Source of the DNA: Tetragonia tetragonoides
Taxonomy: Eukaryota > Streptophyta > Magnoliopsida > Caryophyllales > Aizoaceae
Length of the DNA: 64,000 nucleotides
Assembly (NCBI GenBank): GCA_038025085.1
Contig: CM076151.1
Coordinates: 7,013,501-7,077,500, forward strand
Direction of reading: 5' to 3'
The position numbers and the translations under genes are program-made. Positions 35,132-47,111 of the stretch are shown here, piece by piece. The notes beneath the pieces are model-generated. The model was not told where the DNA came from and searched no databases. It saw only the letters and a list, made by a program, of their open reading frames with translations. Each line of letters begins with the position of its first letter. Position 1 is the first letter of the stretch.

Positions 35132-36475
35132 AAGGGAAAATGGGCCTAAAGATGGAGATAATTACGGGATTAGAGTTTGGTTAATAGTCATATACCATGT
35201 GGATGGAGCTAATTAGGAGACCAGAACTGGAAATAAATCAGTAGTCACGATTTGGTTTTATGATTTTTAGTTGATTCTGGAAGATTTGCTTGCAAGTTGG
35301 TTACTAATTTAGTGAATCATGTAGTTAAGTTGGAGTAAGTTTTATGGAGTTTTTATTCATAATGGGTCTCGTATGAAGCGTCCGCTTCAATTTGAGGCTA
35401 CTTTTATAGTCAAATATCATGTCATGCTTATTTGAGTAGCCTCAGATTGATGCAACTTTATACTATAAGACTTTGTGTTTTACTTGACTTTGGAATGTGT
35501 TATTTACGGTCCATCGAGTTCTATGATACACAAACTCATTTGATTCCGAAAAAAATTAGAGTAGGTTTAGATCGAATGGGGTGAATTTGAGAAATAGAAG
35601 GCAACGAAATAGAATGTAATTGAACTTGCAAAATAGAACATAATTGATTTTTAGAATAAACTAAACAAAGTGAATACGGAACAACGATTGATAGAACAAT
35701 CTAATTATGTCGTTTATAGTTAATTGATTAATCATGAATATGAAAGAGAACAAGGTCAAACCTTAACTATAATTATTCACACATTATTATTTGTTAATAT
35801 ACATCGATCTTAGGTTTGCAATAATGTTTGGTAGCATTTTCTTTCATTTAATTGTCAAACTATATTCAAAGCTATTTAGGTTATAAGGCAATGATAATGA
35901 TGAATGCCCAATCCTATCAAAAAAAAAAAAAATTGATGAATGCCCAATAAAATAGTAAAATACTCCTAAACTACTTATTGAATTCAAAGGATATAAATTT
36001 GAATAATGGACTGGATAATTGATTATTTAATATCTTTTTTATGTATTCACCTCAATATAAGGCCATCTTCATAAACAAATATAATATCAGTATATTGTTT
36101 GAGGCGCCTCATATTAATGCCGTCTCAAATGAATTTTTGTGCTTTTTATTAATATTTTTTTTTTGTTGAGTTTTATTTATCACCTATTTTTAGTCAAAAA
36201 TTCTAGAGTAATTACCACTAATCGGTAATTACTATAACTAGTCAATCTTGGCCCTTCAATTTTACTATGTGATCTCAGTCGTTAATTATTCTGGGACTCA
36301 TAAAATTGCTTTAAATTGGGAAATTTTTTTATAAATTAAACTAATAGTGACTTGTTTTGGGGAACTTTTGAAGACGGTAAAATCATATTGTCAATCTGTT
36401 AGTATAGAAAACATCCACAATCAAGATCGTCAATTGTTTCGGCAAAGATTTTGGTCGGAAAGTGAGTGGCCACCG
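35132..36475. other. intergenic with MITE relics
   Basis: No gene was recognised. ACTCGTAT/GAGGC-type MITE relics lie near 35366-35475 and 36057-36150. Sequence at about 36200-36250 resembles, in inverted orientation, sequence at about 40770-40830 on the far side of the Copia element. Confidence 0.5.
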
Positions 36476-36480
36476 TAGAG

Positions 36481-36671
36481 TATTAGGCATGTATATATTT
36501 ATGGTAAATATTGTGTATGAGTTAGATTAGGAAACAATCTCTTATATGAGTTAGATTAGGAAACAGGCTTTTGTGCTTAGGGCCCAAGGCATAGTTGTGT
36601 ATATATATACTGTTGTACTCTGTCTAATTGATATATACAAAGAATTACATTACTCTTCCTACCTCTTATCA
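36481..36671 (+). repeat. 5' LTR of Copia element
   Basis: 191 bp, beginning TATTAGGC and ending TTATCA; the start TA instead of the usual TG is shared by both LTRs. It contains an internal near-duplicate tatgagttagattaggaaac and a TATATATA stretch near 36601-36608 that could be the promoter. It differs from the 3' LTR at two sites (T versus C in ggctYttgtg, A versus C in tatacaMag). Confidence 0.97.
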
Positions 36672-36683
36672 TGGTATCAGAGC
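36672..36683 (+). promoter_or_regulatory. primer binding site (initiator tRNA-Met)
   Basis: TGGTATCAGAGC begins directly after the LTR and is complementary to the 3' end of plant initiator tRNA-Met, the usual Copia primer. Confidence 0.93.
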
Positions 36684-36759
36684 TTTAGGGAATTTTACTC
36701 TATCTTCCTTCCGCTGTTATCTTCCTCACTAACCCCCGGTGTTCTGATCGGCAATAACC

Positions 36760-37026
36760 ATGACCGGCGAGGAGAAGCCACACGATAACCCGCCACCTAT
36801 TGGCCCTTATACTCTCATGTCTGGTGATAATCCAGGAGCCCTAATAACTCACGTTCAATTAAAAGGTGAGAACTATGATGAGTGGTCCATGGCGATGCGC
36901 ACCGCTCTACGAGCCAAACGTAAATTTGGCTTTGTGGAAGGTACTGTTAAGCGACCTTCTGATACTTCTTCTGATATTGAAGATTGGTGGATGTTAAGCT
37001 TTGTGCGATACAGGACTCCACTTTGA
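36760..37026 (+). pseudogene. gag remnant of Copia element
   Basis: The 88-aa open frame starts with an ATG in the expected place. It carries the N-terminal gag pattern (NPGALITHVQLKGENYDEWS, then MRTALRAKRKFGFVEG) and stops soon after DWW, where the deletion joins it out of frame to pol. The rest of gag, the zinc knuckle and the protease are absent; the junction is near 36987-36992. Confidence 0.9.
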
Positions 37027-40000
37027 TGACCCGGATTGGGACGGGTGAACAACGGAACGGGGTCTATGTCTTGCAGTCGAGCCCGTCTATTCGTACCTGC
37101 AGAACCAGCAAAGTAGAAAGCATAGATCTTTGGCACAGAAGGTTGGGACATCCTTCCCATAATGCTATTAAGCACCTACCAGATATTAGTTTTGATAGTC
37201 ATAGTCAGGAAAATAATTCTAGTCCTTGTGATGTGTGTTTTCGAGCAAAACAAACTCGTAGTGTATTTCCAACAAGTATTAATAAAGCTGATGATATATT
37301 TTCTTTAATCCATTGTGACCTATGGGGTGCTTATCGTATTTCTTCCTCTTGTGGAGCTTCATATTTTCTGACTATTGTGGATGATTACTCTCGTGCTGTT
37401 TGGGTTTATCTGTTGGCTGAAAAGAGTGAAGTACCTAGAATTTTCAAGAATTTTTGTGCTATGGTCTACACTCAATTTAATAAGAAAGTGAAGATGGTTT
37501 GCTCGGATAATGGCACAGAGTTTACTTGTTTGAATAATTATTTTGCTGAGAATGAGATTATTTTTCAAACCTCTTGCAATGATACTCCACAACAAAATGG
37601 AAGGGTGGAACGCAAACATCGGCATATTTTGAATGTCGCTCGTGCCTTGCGCTTCCAAGCCCATCTACCAACTACATTTTGGGGTGAATGCGTACTAACT
37701 ACAGGTCACTTGATAAATCGCACCCCCACAAAGGTTCTCAATGGTAAGACGCCTTATGAAGTCTTATTTGGACGTACACCAGATTACAAGGGGATACGCG
37801 TCTTTGGTTGTTTGTGTTACTCTCATCAACGACATCGTGACAGAGATAAATTTGGTGCCCGGAGTCGGAGATGTATGTTTGTTGGTTATCTTTTTGGTAA
37901 AAAGGGATGGAGACTATATGATCTGGAAACAGGAGAATTTTTTGTTTCTCGTGATGTTATATTGTATGAGAACAAGTTTCCCTATTTTGATGAGACATTG
38001 ATCATGGATAATGTTTCTCCTGCTCCTCCAGCTGATGAGTCCGTTTTTGATCAAATTTGGGAGCCTTCCACCGTGCCTGTGACACCTCCGCTTGTCGCTA
38101 GGGGGAATGATTCCTCACCTGTTCCTAATGCATCTGATGATGTTGTTGAGGTTACTCACGACTCACCCTCTGTTTCCCTATACAGTGATGCTACTTCTGA
38201 GCCTACAACACCCCCACCACACCGAACAACAGTTCCCTCTCCTAATTCTACTGTCATAGGAGGTGTTGGTGGTCTTGCCATGCCCTCACAGGGTGTTCTC
38301 CTTGGTCGTGGTCTTCGTCACAAGCAACGTTCTGTTCGTCTGAAGGATTTTATTTCTCATACGGCTCGCTGCATAGACCCCCTTCTCACTCAATGTTCGC
38401 CCGATCCAGTCACGTCATCAGGTAACTGTATCTATCCTATAGCTAATTATGTAAATTGCGATAAATTCAGTGTTCATCACCAAAAGTTTCTAGCAGCTAT
38501 TACTGCAGGGGTCGAACCTACTGGCTATTCTGACGTTGTTCGTCACCCTCACTGGAGGGATGCTATGAAGAAAGAAATTGATGCCCTTGAGCAGAATGCT
38601 ACCTGGACATTGGAGGACCTCCCGCCTGGTAAAAAGGCTTTAGGTTGCAAATGGGTGTATCGTACTAAGTACAATTCTGACGGTTCAATTGAGCGTCACA
38701 AAGCACGTTTGGTGATTTTTGGTAACAATCAACGTGAGGGAGTTGACTATAATGAGACCTTTGCTCCTACAGTTCGTACATTTTTAGCCGATGCCGTTGC
38801 TCGACAGTGGGAGGTTCATCAAATGGATGTCCATAATGCTTTTCTCCATGGTGATTTACAGGAAGAAGTTTACATGAAATTTCCTCCTGGCTTCTCTTCT
38901 TCATCATCTGGAAAGGTATGTCGCTTGCGCAAGTCTTTGTATGGTCTGCGCCAAGCTCCTCGGTGTTGGTTTTCTAAACTATCCTCGGCATTAAAAAGGT
39001 GTGGCTTTACTCAGTCTTATGCTGACTATTCCTTATTTACCTATACCAAGAACAACGTGATATTAAATGTTCTTGTGTATGTTGATGATCTGATAATAAC
39101 GGGGAATAGTACTACTGCCATTGCCAATTTTAAAAAGCATCTTAGCTCTTGTTTTCACATGAAGGACTTAGGTGTTCTAAAATACTTCTTAGGCATAGAA
39201 GTTGCTCGAAATGCCAAGGGTATGTTTTTATGTCAACGAAAATATGCACTTGACATTATTTCTAAAGTTGGACTATTGGGTTCCAAGCCTGTTGCATTTC
39301 CCTTAGAGCAAAACCATCAGCTCGCCGTTGCAGATGGTGTTGTGTTTGAGGATCCGAAGAAATATCGTCGTCTTGTTGGTCGTTTAATTTACTTAGTAAT
39401 TACACGTCCCGAGTTATCCTACTGTGTGCATATTCTTGCGCAATTTATGCATTCTCCACGAGTGAAGCATTGGGAGGCGGCTTTACGTGTGGTTCGCTAC
39501 TTAAAGGGCCATCCTGGCCAAGGGATTTTTCTAAGCTCTTCTTGTAATTTGCAGTTGAGTGCTTATTGTGACTCTGACTGGGCTAGTTGTCCAGTGACTC
39601 GGCATTCTTTAACGGGATATTTTGTTCGGCTTGGTTCATCTCCTATATCGTGGAAAACTAAGAAGCAACGTACTGTTTCTCGGTCTTCTGCTGAGGCCGA
39701 ATATCGTTCCATGGCTACTACTTGTTGTGAACTAAAATGGTTGAAGCAACTTTTACGTGATTTGAGAGTTTCTCATCCGCAACCCATGCAGCTATAATGT
39801 GATAGTCAAGCAGCGCTTCATATTGGCGCCAATCCTGTTTTCCATGAGCGGACGAAACATATTGAAGTCGATTGTCATTTTATTCGTGATGAAATCCAAG
39901 CTGGACGTGTTGCTACTGGTTATGTTCGAACAAAAGAACAGCTTGCCGATATTCTTACCAAGGCTCTTGGTCGTCAGCCGTTTGAGTATCTACTCCGCAA

Positions 40001-40034
40001 GTTGGGCATTCGGGATCTTCATACTCCAACTTGA
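36990..40034 (+). pseudogene. Copia pol (integrase, RT, RNase H), broken
   Basis: One frame runs from the deletion junction to TGA at 40032-40034, with a premature TAA at 39795-39797. GAG-pre-integrase zinc-binding motif: LWHRRLGHP with CDVCF (about 37130-37240). Integrase core: first D in HCDLWG, second D in CSDNGTEF, E in NGRVERKH (37309-37630). Reverse transcriptase (about 38640-39110) with the YVDD active site at 39078-39089; the segment around APTVRTFLA appears about five residues shorter than typical relatives. RNase H (39540-40000): D in YCDSDWA and E in SSAEAEY precede the stop, while CDSQAA lies after it, so the truncated product lacks the last catalytic region. No gag or protease is present in frame. 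Confidence 0.93.
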
Positions 40035-40041
40035 GGGGGAG
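40033..40041 (+). promoter_or_regulatory. polypurine tract of Copia element
   Basis: GAGGGGGAG directly abuts the 3' LTR and overlaps the pol stop codon; it is the expected plus-strand primer. Confidence 0.92.
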
Positions 40042-40232
40042 TATTAGGCATGTATATATTTATGGTAAATATTGTGTATGAGTTAGATTAGGAAACAATC
40101 TCTTATATGAGTTAGATTAGGAAACAGGCTCTTGTGCTTAGGGCCCAAGGCATAGTTGTGTATATATATACTGTTGTACTCTGTCTAATTGATATATACA
40201 CAGAATTACATTACTCTTCCTACCTCTTATCA
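40042..40232 (+). repeat. 3' LTR of Copia element
   Basis: 191 bp, identical to the 5' LTR except at two positions, ending TTATCA and followed by the TAGAG target duplication. Confidence 0.97.
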
Positions 40233-40237
40233 TAGAG

Positions 40238-41884
40238 TAGTCGTAGTTTGTCGTTAAAGGATGGTAGCAGAACCGAATTAACCTCACCCAAATTTATGTG
40301 CATTGTGAGAGAGATGGGTGTGTATATACTATATAGTCTCTGCGAATTCAAGTCAAGTATAGATTTTGTTCTTCCATTGCTTTAACAATGGTGGATGGAA
40401 CATTGGAAGATTTGGAGGAAGAAGGCTTTACAGTACCACTACCGTCAAACGTAATTTTTTTTACTCGTACTTTTTTCTTTAGCTTCATCAGTTAAAGAAT
40501 GAGAACTAAAAGTGAAGAGAAACCAAACCCAACATATTGTAATCAATCATCACAGATCCCTGGAGTAACGAACATATATTGATCTATGTGGCTGAGGTGA
40601 AGTCAAATACTCGTATAATAAAATCTTCAAGTTATTTTGATGGCAGTGATTTTGCAATAGAACCAAACAAAACGCACGAAGCTTTCTTTATTCAATAATT
40701 TCTTGATTAATTAGTATTTCTTAATATAATTTGTTTGCCAATATTAATGCCCTACTAATTGAACGGTTTAGATGTATTCTCTTCAATCAACGGCCAAGAT
40801 TAATTTATTAGAGTAATTGCCACTTGGTGGGAATCACTGTAGAACCATTGATTTTTAGTACGGCTCAAATGGCCAAATAATCCTATGCACCAAAAAGAGA
40901 AAAGAAATATTAGTAAAATAAAAAAGGGTCCCAAGTCCCAGAAAACGAAGTCGGAAAAGTGGGAAATATCAATTGTAAATCGACAAAAATTAAATTATGT
41001 TCAAACCCAAAGCTTGGAGACTTAAAACACTTGAACAGTAACGGCTAAACAAGTCACCCGTGGAACGTTGACTGGCTTCTTAAGAGTTCAGTTTCTCGTT
41101 GAAGGTAGTTTTACGTGGAAAATATAACATGTTCTGTCTTTCAGACAATCGGGCAAATTGAGAAGTTTCAAACAGGGGACTTAAATATGCATGTTACAAA
41201 GACAGAAAAGATAGTGAAATTTCCACTTGTGTCTTTTTATTAGAAAAATTCAGTAATTATGTTACAAATACAGGAAGATACTGAGAATATATACCTTGAA
41301 TTGAATAGTACATGAAGTATATTGCAAGTTTGTGACTCGTCAATCCAATTAGGATCATTGGACCAATTCTCACATTACCTAGCTTGTTATGCAATGTGGT
41401 CAAAGCAATTTAGGATCGTTACTCTTACATCATTCTCCTACATCATTCTCCTACATCATTGATACAATGCCATGACTTACCTCACTACTAATCAATTACG
41501 TACATCTAGATTAGACATGCTCGTTATGGGCTAAGTGCATGTAGTGCGGCCATGAGTGAGGTCCTGCAAACAAAAAGTGATCGATCTCTGGTCGATCCGG
41601 ACAAGGCTATTGGAACATTTGCTCATAAAACAACTCTAAATTTTTTAGGATCACCCTAAAACCCAGCAGTTTTTATTGTCTAGAGCTCTGATCCATGCAA
41701 CCATATGGCCCCCAATGAAATTGTACATTGAAAAACAAAATGAAAATCAAAATGAATTTGTGTCTTAAAAAACTCATCTTCTTTTCGTTGGATCCGTACA
41801 ATTTGCGTGTTAGAAAGTTCTTTTCGTTTTTTATCCTCGTCAAATAGTTGTATGATATGCCCAAAAACCAACACAAACAACAAT
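40238..41884. other. intergenic, no gene seen
   Basis: No domain-bearing ORF was recognised. A small 13-bp tandem repeat (ctcctacatcatt units) lies near 41427-41463. Confidence 0.5.
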
Positions 41885-42237
41885 CTAAAAGCCACATCCT
41901 TTAAGTTCGAAGTTCCAACAAATCGAGAAAGCCGCCCAAACTGCAATCGAATGTGCCAACTTGTTAGCTATTCTAGGTAAAGCACAAACAAGAGAAAGTA
42001 GACGAAAGCAATAAAGAAATTTCAGTGAGAGTTCCCCTTATCTTCCAAGGTAAAGAGCATTACGCACAACATCATCTACAGTCATCTTCGAATCACTTAG
42101 AATTCGAACCATGGGACATGTCATGCTGTTCTGTTGAATCATTGTCAAGGCTTCCAAGGTAGCATGGGCTTCGGCTTCATATGGGTTGCTTCTACTCACA
42201 AAGTTTTGCTTAATCACAAGTTTGCCGAGCTTTACTC
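41885..42237 (-). pseudogene. RNase H-like (RVT_3) relic of a non-LTR retroelement
   Basis: Minus-strand translation gives NPYEAEAHATLEALTMIQQ, then RILSDSKMTVDDV, a stop, and further on PRIANKLAHSIAVWAA. This order (E-A-EA-A-AL helix, LSDS strand with the catalytic Asp, then N-LAH-A) is the signature of the RNase H-like domain found at the 3' end of plant LINE-type elements and in related host proteins. Stop codons and the lack of an upstream reverse transcriptase mark it as a relic. A diverged host RNase H gene is a less likely alternative. Confidence 0.65.
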
Positions 42238-42283
42238 TATGACATTTTTTTTGAGGAAAGCTTTACTCTATGACATAGACTAA

Positions 42284-42555
42284 GGCTCCGTTTGATTCAC
42301 CTGGATAAAACTGATCTGAACTGAACTGAACTTAATTGATTTTTTAAACTTGACCATTAACCATTTAGAATTCGTCAAAACATAGTCAATATTGGACTCA
42401 TTTGAAAGTATGATTCGAGATCTTTCCAATGACGTAGTTATCATCATAAAATTATTTCGGAATCAAAAGTTATATGAGTGATAAAGTTACACATGAACTG
42501 AACTGGACCGAACTGAATTGAATTTAAGTAAAATTAAGGTAAATCAAACAGAGCC
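42284..42555. mobile_element. Tourist-like MITE, 272 bp
   Basis: Terminal repeats GGCTCCGTTTGATTCACC (left) and GGCTCTGTTTGATTTACC (right, reverse complement), flanked by TAA at 42281-42283 and 42556-42558, as expected for PIF/Harbinger MITEs. The interior contains several ctgaactgaact repeats and no ORF. Confidence 0.9.
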
Positions 42556-42815
42556 TAAGTCCACCCAAAACGGGCTGATGAAGCATTAGAAAACATGACC
42601 TTTATCTCAAATTCTCAATCAAAGCCCTGTATGCAACTAAAACTTTATCTGGTCCATTACCCAATGACCCAATCTCATTAAAATGGGTTAGAAACTCACC
42701 AAAAGATGGGCCTTTTTTCACATGACTATTGCTCTCCAGTGCTCAGCTCACCATTTAGGCATTCACCAACAACCAGAGGCCAGAGCAGAACAAGAGAGAG
42801 AATTGCACAGCGTTA

Positions 42816-42819
<4 letters not shown>

Positions 42820-42869
<50 letters not shown>
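42820..42869. repeat. GA microsatellite in RBFA leader
   Basis: An almost pure (GA)n run broken by one GCGA, ending directly at the start codon at 42870. GAGA tracts are common in plant 5' leaders and are highly variable in length. Confidence 0.93.
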
Positions 42870-42870
<1 letters not shown>

Positions 42871-45559
42871 TGACTCACCTTCTCCAGTTCTCAATTTTCT
42901 CACCATCTTTATCATCATCAACAAAATCCCATTTTTTCCCAAAACCCATCACTGGAATTATATCAACGGTCCAATTTGGGGGCCCCAGGAGCCCCTTTCA
43001 TGTATCTCACCCACAGAGAATGAATTCCATAAAGTGTATGGCAAATCCAAGGAGAGTAGCAATGGTGGCAAAACAGATAAGGAGAGAACTCTCTGACATG
43101 TTGCTGACCGACACAACCTTGCAGTATGCTATCCTGCCCGAAGCTGCCCTAGGTGCTGACCGTTATCTCTCTTCTGTTACCACCATTAGTGATGTTGAAG
43201 TTTCTGCTGATTTGCAGGTACTTATTTAGTTATTTGTCATATCTCTCTCTCTATATACCTTCTCTATTTGTTTTTAGCAGGAAATTAGTCACATTTTTCT
43301 GTGATTTGTTTCAATTTTTGGTTCAGTGGTGTGAATTTGGTTTGTTGGGTTATATGGGCATTTCAGCAATGATTTCTTAGAATATATGGCGACACCTAGA
43401 AATGAATAGTTTTGCCCCCTAGGCTTTTGAGTAATGGGTTGAGCTCAATGAGAAACCGAAAAGGTCTTAATTTTGTTTAGCAATGGTTGCAAATTTTTGG
43501 TTTTTGGATAGGAGTTTCAATTTGGGGGTGTGAGAGTGGGGTTTGGGTATTTTCTTCTTCTTTTTAATTATAGTGATTCAATTTCTCAGCATTGGTTATA
43601 TTTTCTCTTAAATCTGACTTGGGCATTACTGGCTTATGTATGAGAAAATAATTTATGAGCATGGTAATGGAAATTGCAAATTGGGAGGTCTGAAATAGTA
43701 TGTGGATGAAATGGATGAGGTTCCCATGATTGTGTCACCATTGATAAACATGGGAATAACGGTGATGTAAACGAAAAAGGACATGGTTGCTAAATGAAAT
43801 GAGTACCTTCACACTTAAGTGCCTTCCAAAATCCAATGAGACATCACTTTGTTCTAGTCTCTATTTGATGAGGGTCAAAGCATGGTTTAATAACATACAA
43901 GAGCTATAATTAAATCATCATAGGACATACTATCCGTGGCTATTTCCAATGATGAAAGTAACACATTTTCTGGTTACTTGGGTTGTAGAACTAATCCTGT
44001 TAGCTTCATGAAGAGTTGATTTTGCTACCGAAGGGGCCAGTATAGAGAACTGCGGTTTTGCTTTTGTGGCCTATTGGCTGTACATCTATCAAGGAAAGAG
44101 GCTGTTATTTGGGGATCTCAAATTTGCGGACCCTTTACTCAGATGGAGTCATTCACCTCATTACTATGTGCTTTTTGATGATTTAAATAGCTGAAGCTAT
44201 GTAGTAATAACTTATTTTTCATACAAATGTGTTAGAACACATGGAAAGAGTTGCATTTGTTGTCAGCAACTTTACGTATTGGTTGCAGGTGTTACATGAT
44301 GTGCTCTTGAGATACTTTGAACAGTGACTGAAGGCTTAAAATACTCAAATTTCTCATTGGAACCAATCCTATGGCCCAAATGTTTCTGTCAGTTATATAG
44401 CTTCTTGGTCTTTTCATATTTGAGATTTCATCATAAGATATGGTGACTAATAATGCTAATGCTGGTGTGATTTGCCAATTTGGTTGCATAAGTTGGCTTT
44501 TAAAGCTAATCATAATGAGTGAGAAAAACAGTTTTCTTTGTTTGTTCTGTAAGGAATTAAAGTCACAAGTGACTTATCGATTGCATTGATTGATTGGATT
44601 TGCAATCTACTTGCTATTCACCAGCATTTGCATATTTTCGGCTTTTCGCTATAGCAGAATGCGTATGTATTGGTATAATGATAATCTGTTATATTTCTAG
44701 GTGGTTAAAGTTTATGTCTCGATTTTTGGTGATGAAAGAGGACGAGAAGTAGCCCTTTCTGGTCTGAAATCAAAGGCCAAATATGTGCGGGGTCAACTTG
44801 GAAGGCGCATGAAGTTGAGGCTAACTCCTGAAGTTCGCTTTGTAGAAGATGAATCTTTAGAACGTGGAAGCAGGGTAAGAACTCATATGATATTCTTACC
44901 TTCATTTGCCTTATATAATGCTCTTCTCTGTCTTTTATTGCTCGCGGATGTCTAATTCTAATATGGTTGTTAACCTTGTCCAATGCCCATTAATAGTTCT
45001 TGTTCAATACCTTTACATCCGTTATCCAACTAATGATTGTTCACTCCTGTTTAGTTTCAAGAACCCTATTAGCTTTAGCTAGTAACATATCAGCATCGAT
45101 GTTCTGCTAAGACCACAAATTATAGCAGCGCAGACTCATGGTCAATACTAGATTGGTTGATGATTGTGGAATTTATAAGGGTACAAATATTGTGGTAGGA
45201 CCATGGGGGTGCTCAGCTTGACCATATTCCATCAATTAAGCTTACATGTTAATTTAGTAGTCTCAACGCACCTCTAGGTTATTAGCAATATCAAAGACTG
45301 ATGGGTTTCAATCTCCATGGCTGTCTTTCTTTTCATCATCATGCTGGGCATTATTTTTTGCCACATTGTAAGCCAGCAACACAAGTGTTAACTCTTTAGT
45401 TTGATCTTTCAGGTTATTGCAATATTAGATAAGATAAAGAACGAGAATGAGCAAAAGGATGGTGAAAGTGAAGGAAACAAAGAATCATCCAACTTGCCTG
45501 CTGACGATGAAGACTGGGAGGAGGAGGACACTGATGAAGACATTATTTATGTGAGATAG
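42870..45559 (+). CDS. RBFA: plastid ribosome-binding factor A
   Basis: Three exons, 42870-43217, 44701-44874 and 45413-45559, all joined in phase 0 with GT-AG introns; the product is 222 aa. Residues 1 to about 58 form a Ser/Thr/Pro-rich plastid transit peptide. The RbfA KH-like domain follows (about 60-180): NPRRVAMVAKQIRRELSDML, ISDVEVSADLQVVKVYVSIF, LKSKAKYVRGQLGRRMKLR, TPEVRFVEDESLERGSR. The acidic tail (about 190-222, EEEDTDEDIIYVR) is typical of plant forms. RbfA binds the 30S subunit and helps 16S rRNA 5'-end maturation, here in chloroplasts. The next in-frame ATG would cut the transit peptide, so 42870 was chosen. The long first intron (1.48 kb) shows nothing else. Arabidopsis At4g34730 is the likely counterpart. 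Confidence 0.93.
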
Positions 45560-47111
45560 TAGTATTTTAGGTGTGCTTAAACTTTGCTCCATTCTCACAT
45601 CAGGTTAGTTCTTTCATATAACCCTGAAACATTATTGCTTAAGTTGGAGTCTGCATGGCGTCGATTATTCTCAAAGTGCTTGTATTGCCATCATATCACG
45701 GCGACTGGATTAAACCAATAAACTCCTTATAATCTCGAATCAAACATACTTGGAAAGTAAATGCTTGCCTTGTGTCTTTGGGCTTAATGATATCTGACAC
45801 CATTCATTGGCACCAGGTCTAAGGTCAAAGGGCTAACAAAAGAGAAATAGAAAGCCTAATTCATATAACCCTGAGACATTATTGCTCAAGTTGGAGTCCT
45901 GCATGGTGAAGTGACTATTCTGTCCCACTTTTAATGGTTTTTGTTATATTAATCGCCACATCAGTATGCAATGATAGGATGTAAAATTTGTGTAAAGTAT
46001 TTATATACTAGAAAAACTCAATGTTTACTTTGGTGAGGCAAATGTGGAGTAAATCTCTTTTCTTTGAGCCAAATATGTTTTGTGCTGGGAAGGAACACTG
46101 GATTATCTATTGTATAGCATCTTGGACCTTGGATGCATTTGTTTTCACACAGATCTTCCTTGATTTTCAAAAGTTTGTAAGGTTTCTCAATTGTCCATGT
46201 TTTGCAGAGTTGCAATGAGGAGTTCTTACACAATTGGCCTCCCAAGCAGCTGAGAGGTTTCCAGCACAATTTTTGCAACTATGTCGCAGATTTAATGGAA
46301 TGTCGGCCATGACAAATTTCTCAAAATTCATGCAGCTGGGCAGAGTGGTCTGGAAGGTGTAGCAGTGGTTTTCTCACATCAATGAATTCCCTTGTAAATA
46401 TTAGCCATTTTTTGTCTTTAATTTTGGGTTGTATGTATTGTAATGTAATATGAGTTTATTGATTCCACTGAGCTTTGCTTCGCAGTATTTGGTTAAGCTA
46501 GCTTATATTTCATCCATGCAGACTTAATTGTCACATGGCAGCACCGCGATCTGTTGCACTTGACCAATGTCATTTGATACTAATAATTTCTATTTTCGAA
46601 TGAACTCCACGCTGAACTACATTTGGGGATTGGGATTGATCTTGGCCTAAAATGGATTAGATTGGTCTTTTGATTCTAGGAAGCAACAGACTTGCAGGAC
46701 TTGCAGGATGTACCAGGTGGAAGTTCTGTTTGACCTTTTTGCTACACCTCCTATTTAACAATGTGCCCTGCAATTTCCGCAAATATTAATACTGTAAGCA
46801 AATCCGAAAGAATATGGTCACTCTTAAGTCTCAATAGCCAACACTGCTTTACTAATGGAAAATCGAACCCAGAGCTCAAATCTTTAGACTTATTTTCAAA
46901 TGTATAGGGAGACAAAATCATCCCAAGGTGATGTTTTCATTTGATCAACTCAAAATTAAATTTGTTGTCATGATGTCAATGACCATCTAGTCACAAAAAT
47001 TTGCAAAATCAACACAACTACGAAGTACCAGGGTTACAGAAAATAGTGAACCGAAAAATCAACTAGCTCCATCTTTATGCATCCTTCCCACAGCCTTCAT
47101 CCCTCTCACCA
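45560..47111. other. intergenic between RBFA and ATP synthase e
   Basis: The two genes converge. No further gene was recognised. A 47-bp direct repeat sits at 45613-45658 and 45860-45906. Confidence 0.5.
45613..45906. repeat. direct repeat pair, about 47 bp each
   Basis: The segment ttcatataaccctga at 45613, continuing catta-ttgct-aagttggagt to gcatgg at 45658, recurs at 45860-45906 with a few differences, 200 bp apart. This looks like a local duplication in the RBFA 3' region. Confidence 0.85.

Larger units (their letters stand above)
36481..40232 (+). mobile_element. Copia LTR retrotransposon, internally deleted
   Basis: A 3,752-bp element bounded by two 191-bp LTRs, with the 5-bp target duplication TAGAG at 36476-36480 and 40233-40237. 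In order: LTR, tRNA-Met primer site, short gag remnant, deletion, integrase, reverse transcriptase, RNase H, polypurine tract, LTR. Integrase before reverse transcriptase defines Copia (Ty1 type). Full-length relatives are nearer 4.5-5 kb; most of gag and the protease are missing. The LTRs differ at only two positions, so insertion is recent. With the deletion and a stop in RNase H it cannot move by itself. Confidence 0.97.

Noticed and set aside
36873..37175. 100-aa reverse ORF at the Copia deletion junction
   Set aside because: Shadow of gag/pol coding sequence on the other strand.
42722..43096. 124-aa ORF overlapping RBFA
   Set aside because: Different frame, translates the GA microsatellite as an Arg/Glu run; the RBFA frame has the transit peptide and domain.
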